From: Acidobacteria bacterium RIFCSPHIGHO2_01_FULL_67_28
GTDB taxonomy: Bacteria; Acidobacteriota; Terriglobia; Acidiferrales; 2-02-FULL-67-57
DNA: 9,107 bases
Direction of reading: 5' to 3'
Assembly (NCBI GenBank): GCA_001766965.1
Contig: MEKM01000041.1
Coordinates: 1-9,107 of the forward strand
Below, piece by piece: positions 5,178 through 9,107 of the stretch (the first letter of the stretch is position 1; every line of letters starts with the position of its first letter). The notes under the pieces were generated by a model. The model did not search any database, was not told the DNA's origin, and was given only the letters and a program-made list of their open reading frames with translations. The position numbers and the translations under genes are program-made.

Positions 5178-6746
5178 CTACACCAGGGCCACGCGGGCGC
5201 GGCGGCGGGTCTCGCGCTCCGCCGGCCGGCGCTGCCGCAGCTCGCTCTTGATGAGCCCGCCCAGAACCTCGATCCCCTGCTCGATTTGCTTCTCCTTCAC
5301 GCAGGGGAAGCTCAAGCGCAGCGTGTTCGGCTGCGTCCCCTGGAAGTAGAAAAAGCGTCCCGGGGCGAAGAGCACCTGCCGCTCGCGCGCCTTGTAGAGC
5401 AGCGCCCCGGCGTCCAGCCCCGCCGGCAGCGTGACCCACAAAGACATCCCACCCTCGGGCCGCGTCCAAGTGACTCCCTCGGGGAAGTGCGCGGCCAGCG
5501 CCGCCTCCAGCCGCTCCAGCCGCCCCCGATAGAGCGTCCGGGCGCGCTTGATGAGCTTCGTGAGCAGGCCGCGGCGGCAGAATTCGGCCAGGGCCGCTTG
5601 GGCCAGCTGGTCGGTGTGGAGGTCGGTCGCCTGCTTGGCGACGCGCAGCCGCTCGATGACCGGCTCGCTCGCCACCAGCCACCCCACCCGCAATCCCGGG
5701 AAGCAGACCTTGGAGAAGCTGTCGAGATGCACGACAAGGCCGTGGGTGTCGAGCGCCTTGAGCGGGGGCAACTCCCGCCCGCGCAGGCGCAGGGCGCTGT
5801 AGATGTTGTCCTCGACCACCGGCACCTGGTGCCGCGCGGCCAGCTCCAGCACGCGCTTGCGGGCGTCGAGCGAAAGCGTCGTGCCCGTGGGGTTGTGGAA
5901 GCTCGGCGTGAGCAAGAGCAGCCGCACCCGCTGCTGGTTGAGCAGGGTTTCGAGTGCCTCCAGGTTCACGCCTTTTTCCGTCACCGGCACGCCCAGGCAG
6001 CGCACGCCGCCGCCGTTGAAGGTCTGGATGGCGCCCGGGTAGACCGGGTTTTCCAGCAGCACGTTGTCGCCCGGGCGGAGGAACACCTTGCGCACCAGGT
6101 CGAGCGCCTGCTGGCAGCCGTTGGTGATGAGCAGCTCGCGGTCGCCCGCCTGGATGCCCTCGCGGGCGAGCTCCTGGCGGAGGAACTCCTTGAGCGGCGG
6201 GTAGCCGTCGGAGGGGCCAAGCTGCAAAAGCGTGCGGCCGTCGCGCCGCACCACATCGCTCGTGGCCCGGCGGAACTCTTCGACGGGGAAAAGCTCGTCG
6301 GCGGGCCGGGCGGTGGTGAAGGAAATCACCCGGCGGTCGGCCGCGGCGGTGACGTCGGCCATCAGGAAGTCGAGCGGGTCGTCAGCCGGCTGGTCGGCGA
6401 AGAGCGTGGACCAGAGGTAACCGTTCTCGAGCGTGGCGGTATAAGACGGGTGGGCGGTCCCTCGTCCCGCGGCGCGGGACTCGGGATGAACGGGCTTCGC
6501 GGCCTGCGGCGACTCAGCGACAAACGTGCCGCGGCCGACGTGGCCCGCAATCCAGCCGTCGGCCGTCAGGTCGGCGTAGGCGTTGGCGACCGTGGTGCGA
6601 TGGACGCCCAGGCGCTGGGCGAGCTCGCGGCTGGGCGGCAGGCGGTCACCGACAGCCAGGGCGCCGCTCGTAATCAACTGGCGGATTTGGTCGCGGATCT
6701 GGCGATAGAGCGGGACGGCATTGGCGGGGTCGAGCTGGAGAATCAC
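5178..6746 (-). CDS. pdxR: MocR/PdxR-type regulator: GntR winged helix fused to a class-I aminotransferase-like domain
   Basis: PLP-sensing transcription factor of the MocR subfamily (522 aa, somewhat longer than usual). The N-terminal GntR winged helix spans about 8-75 (VPLYRQIRDQIRQLITSG, GDRLPPSRELAQRLGVHRTT, GRGTFVAE). A linker follows (about 76-150), then a fold-type-I aminotransferase domain. The PLP site is complete: N285 in HNPTG, D313 in VVEDNIYS, K346 in SFSKVCFPGLR, and the late arginine in LRLSFPC. Lying just upstream of and co-directional with pdxST, it most likely controls PLP synthesis; known PdxR genes are commonly divergent from pdxST. The start is GTG, supported by GGAGG 8 bases before it and by the family N-terminus. 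The linker contains an in-frame palindrome (6458-6486), described separately. The symbol rests on family plus neighbourhood; the assignment to the MocR family is secure. Confidence 0.92.
   Translation of the reverse strand: MILQLDPANAVPLYRQIRDQIRQLITSGALAVGDRLPPSRELAQRLGVHRTTVANAYADLTADGWIAGHVGRGTFVAESPQAAKPVHPESRAAGRGTAHPSYTATLENGYLWSTLFADQPADDPLDFLMADVTAAADRRVISFTTARPADELFPVEEFRRATSDVVRRDGRTLLQLGPSDGYPPLKEFLRQELAREGIQAGDRELLITNGCQQALDLVRKVFLRPGDNVLLENPVYPGAIQTFNGGGVRCLGVPVTEKGVNLEALETLLNQQRVRLLLLTPSFHNPTGTTLSLDARKRVLELAARHQVPVVEDNIYSALRLRGRELPPLKALDTHGLVVHLDSFSKVCFPGLRVGWLVASEPVIERLRVAKQATDLHTDQLAQAALAEFCRRGLLTKLIKRARTLYRGRLERLEAALAAHFPEGVTWTRPEGGMSLWVTLPAGLDAGALLYKARERQVLFAPGRFFYFQGTQPNTLRLSFPCVKEKQIEQGIEVLGGLIKSELRQRRPAERETRRRARVALV
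6458..6486. repeat. Palindromic repeat inside the PdxR-like coding sequence
   Basis: A 29-base palindrome centred on 6472. Perfect arms GTCCCGCG (6464-6471) and CGCGGGAC (6473-6480) flank one base, then two mismatched pairs, then four more pairs (TCCC at 6458-6461 with GGGA at 6483-6486). On the minus strand it reads TCATCCCGAG...CGAGGGACC, the same outer layout as the intergenic repeat near 4131 (TCATCCTGAG...GAAGGATC). It is read in frame as roughly HPESRAAGRGT (residues 87-97) in the flexible linker between DNA-binding and aminotransferase domains. Confidence 0.7.
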
Positions 6747-6751
6747 GGGGA

Positions 6752-6759
6752 CTTCCTCC
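6752..6759 (-). promoter_or_regulatory. Ribosome binding site fixing the GTG start of the PdxR-like gene
   Basis: GGAGGAAG on the minus strand ends 5 bases before the GTG at 6746, with the GGAGG core 8 bases away. No in-frame ATG gives a complete winged helix, so this site supports the GTG start. Confidence 0.75.
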
Positions 6760-6767
6760 GGCTCCCG

Positions 6768-6775
6768 ATTGTCTC
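6768..6775 (-). promoter_or_regulatory. Candidate PdxR operator half, promoter-downstream copy of GAGACAAT
   Basis: GAGACAAT (minus strand, followed by CGGG) lies about 10 bases downstream of the expected transcription start. It repeats in the same orientation at 6824-6831, exactly 56 bases away; the wider match is GAGACAATnnGG. Direct repeats near the promoter are the usual target layout of MocR regulators. Binding by this protein is inferred. Confidence 0.4.
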
Positions 6776-6788
6776 TTTCTACCCTACC

Positions 6789-6816
6789 AATATAGCGTAG
6801 TGCGACGGGCTGTAAA
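6789..6816 (-). promoter_or_regulatory. Sigma-70-type promoter of the pdxR-pdxS-pdxT block
   Basis: On the minus strand there is TTTACA (6816-6811), a 16-base spacer and TATATT (6794-6789). Each hexamer matches consensus at 5 of 6 positions. Transcription would start near 6782, giving a leader of about 35 bases before the GTG at 6746. It stands out as an AT-richer patch between GC-rich genes and lies between two GAGACAAT direct repeats. Confidence 0.6.
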
Positions 6817-6823
6817 GAGCCAA

Positions 6824-6831
6824 ATTGTCTC
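6824..6831 (-). promoter_or_regulatory. Candidate PdxR operator half, promoter-upstream copy of GAGACAAT
   Basis: GAGACAAT (minus strand, followed by TTGG) lies 7 bases upstream of the -35 hexamer, centred near -46, a position typical for activator contact. It pairs with the identical copy at 6768-6775. Its function is inferred only from repetition and position. Confidence 0.4.
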
Positions 6832-6835
6832 CCCG

Positions 6836-6869
6836 GCGGGTACCCGCTTCCCCGCCCCGACGGGGGCGG
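6836..6869 (-). terminator. GC-rich hairpin pair after the PilZ gene, possible terminator
   Basis: One base after the PilZ stop codon comes a perfect 7-base stem (CCGCCCC at 6852-6858 with GGGGCGG at 6863-6869, 4-base loop). A perfect 12-base palindrome GCGGGTACCCGC (6836-6847) follows. There is no U-run after either, so this is not a canonical intrinsic terminator. It could still separate PilZ transcription from the pdxR promoter, which starts 20 bases further on. Confidence 0.35.
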
Positions 6870-6870
6870 C

Positions 6871-7524
6871 CTACATGGGTTCCCAGAGCTTGGGGTCGGC
6901 CGGGAACTCGATGCCCCAGAAGTTGCCGGCCTCGGGGAACTCGAAGCCCACCTCGGCCAGGCCTTCCTCGCCGCCCAGGCCGCGGTAGACGACGCGGGCC
7001 CGGCCCTCCTTCCCTTTCTCGGGCCAGGCCAGGGTGATGTCGGTGCCGGGTTTCAAAGGGGTCTCGGCCAGCAGCATTCCTCCGTGGCGGCTCCAGAGGC
7101 GGGTCTCGACGACTTCTTCGCGCGGGTTGCCCTCGGAGTCCTTCCAGCGCAGCAGGAGCGTGGTGCGGCGGGCCAGGCGCACGCTGCGGCGGATGTAGGG
7201 CTTGACCTCCTGCACGTAACCGACGATGGCGCGCCGGTCATCCTCCGTGAGGTTGATGAACTGGACGCCCATTTGCGCCCCGGGCCTGGTGTGCATCACG
7301 CGCGCCGCCGCTTCGACGTGGCCGCCGCCGGGCAGGTTGAAGCGCACCACCACTTCGCTGCCCGCCTCGAAAGTGTCGCGGGTGAGGACCAGCATGCCGC
7401 CCACGCTGATGTTCTCGACCCGCCCCAGGCAGGTCTGCCCCCGGGCGCGACTCTCCACCTGCGTGACCAGCGTCACCCGCGGGTGCCTGCGCGGATTCCG
7501 CCACGGCGGCGCGGAAGGTTCCAT
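6871..7524 (-). CDS. Tandem PilZ-domain protein (probable cyclic-di-GMP receptor)
   Basis: Soluble 217-aa protein with no signal peptide or membrane segment. The first PilZ domain (about 10-105) has the cyclic-di-GMP signature R12-RHP-R16 (RxxxR) and N38-I-S40-VG-G43 (NxSxxG), so it should bind the ligand. A second domain of the same build (about 110-217) keeps RxxxR at R112-R116, but its second motif is degenerate (L143-W-S145-RH-G148), so binding there is doubtful. It ends with NFWGIEFP. No enzymatic output domain is present; it probably acts by protein contact, but no partner is visible. Neighbours (a CoA ligase upstream, B6 genes downstream) give no functional clue. The ATG has only a weak AAGG about 15 bases ahead. 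The RRHPR motif just after the start fits families in which PilZ begins near the N-terminus. Confidence 0.9.
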   Translation of the reverse strand: MEPSAPPWRNPRRHPRVTLVTQVESRARGQTCLGRVENISVGGMLVLTRDTFEAGSEVVVRFNLPGGGHVEAAARVMHTRPGAQMGVQFINLTEDDRRAIVGYVQEVKPYIRRSVRLARRTTLLLRWKDSEGNPREEVVETRLWSRHGGMLLAETPLKPGTDITLAWPEKGKEGRARVVYRGLGGEEGLAEVGFEFPEAGNFWGIEFPADPKLWEPM

Positions 7525-7554
7525 GCGGCTCGGCTCGACCTTGCTGGAAGCGTT

Positions 7555-7582
7555 ATCCTAGAGCAAACAACCCGTGGGTCAA
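7555..7582 (-). promoter_or_regulatory. Candidate promoter of the PilZ gene
   Basis: On the minus strand there is TTGACC (7582-7577, 5 of 6 to consensus), a 16-base spacer and TAGGAT (7560-7555, 4 of 6). It lies in the 92-base gap between the CoA ligase stop and the PilZ ATG. Its expected start leaves a leader of about 25 bases. Confidence 0.45.
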
Positions 7583-7594
7583 GGTCTTTTGATG

Positions 7595-7612
7595 CCGGCG
7601 GCCCGCCGCCGG
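7595..7612 (-). terminator. GC-rich hairpin after the CoA ligase gene, possible terminator
   Basis: A perfect 7-base stem (CCGGCGG at 7595-7601 with CCGCCGG at 7606-7612, loop of 4) begins 4 bases after the ligase stop codon. No U-run follows on the minus strand (CATCAAAAG), so termination would be inefficient or factor-dependent. A fresh promoter follows within about 15 bases. Confidence 0.35.
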
Positions 7613-7616
7613 TCGC

Positions 7617-9107
<1,491 letters not shown>

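Noticed and set aside
5286..6800. A 504-codon plus-strand open frame opposite the PdxR-like gene (similar long frames at 1684-2976 and 3567-5165)
   Set aside because: Same reason: the minus-strand proteins have complete domain and active-site patterns, while the plus-strand translations look compositional.

Overview
This is a GC-rich stretch of bacterial chromosome with nine protein-coding genes, all read right to left on the minus strand. Gaps are short (the longest is 144 bases). I see no RNA genes, phage, IS or CRISPR features. The promoters I can find look like housekeeping sigma-70 type. A dispersed palindromic repeat with TCATCCTGAGCG ends, tandem PilZ domains and a benzoate-CoA-ligase-like enzyme would fit Acidobacteriota or a similar soil or sediment lineage. 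That placement is an inference, not something the window proves.

In transcription order (high to low coordinates): (1) a benzoate-CoA-ligase-family acyl-CoA synthetase whose N-terminus runs off the right edge; (2) a two-domain PilZ protein with its own plausible promoter; (3) a vitamin B6 cluster made of a MocR/PdxR-type regulator with a GTG start, PLP synthase subunits PdxS and PdxT, and a low-molecular-weight phosphatase/arsenate-reductase-fold protein that overlaps pdxT by 4 bases; (4) a DtxR/MntR-type metal-dependent repressor with a near-consensus promoter so close to the ATG that its mRNA may be leaderless; (5) the [2Fe-2S] small subunit and molybdopterin large subunit of a xanthine dehydrogenase-family molybdenum hydroxylase, the latter cut by the left edge.

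The B6 block makes pyridoxal 5'-phosphate from ribose 5-phosphate, glyceraldehyde 3-phosphate and glutamine. Its regulator lies upstream of and co-directional with pdxS, and the promoter before the regulator is flanked by two GAGACAAT direct repeats that could be its operator. The molybdenum hydroxylase carries AYRGAGR instead of the AYRCSFR loop of genuine CO dehydrogenase, so its substrate is something else.

The least routine features are palindromes. One 106-base repeat sits between pdxS and pdxT, genes that are usually close together. A related palindrome lies in frame inside the linker of the PdxR-like regulator, and a different one lies in a loop of the CoA ligase. This suggests small palindromic elements entering genes and being tolerated as peptide linkers. 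I found no clear new defence or mobile system.
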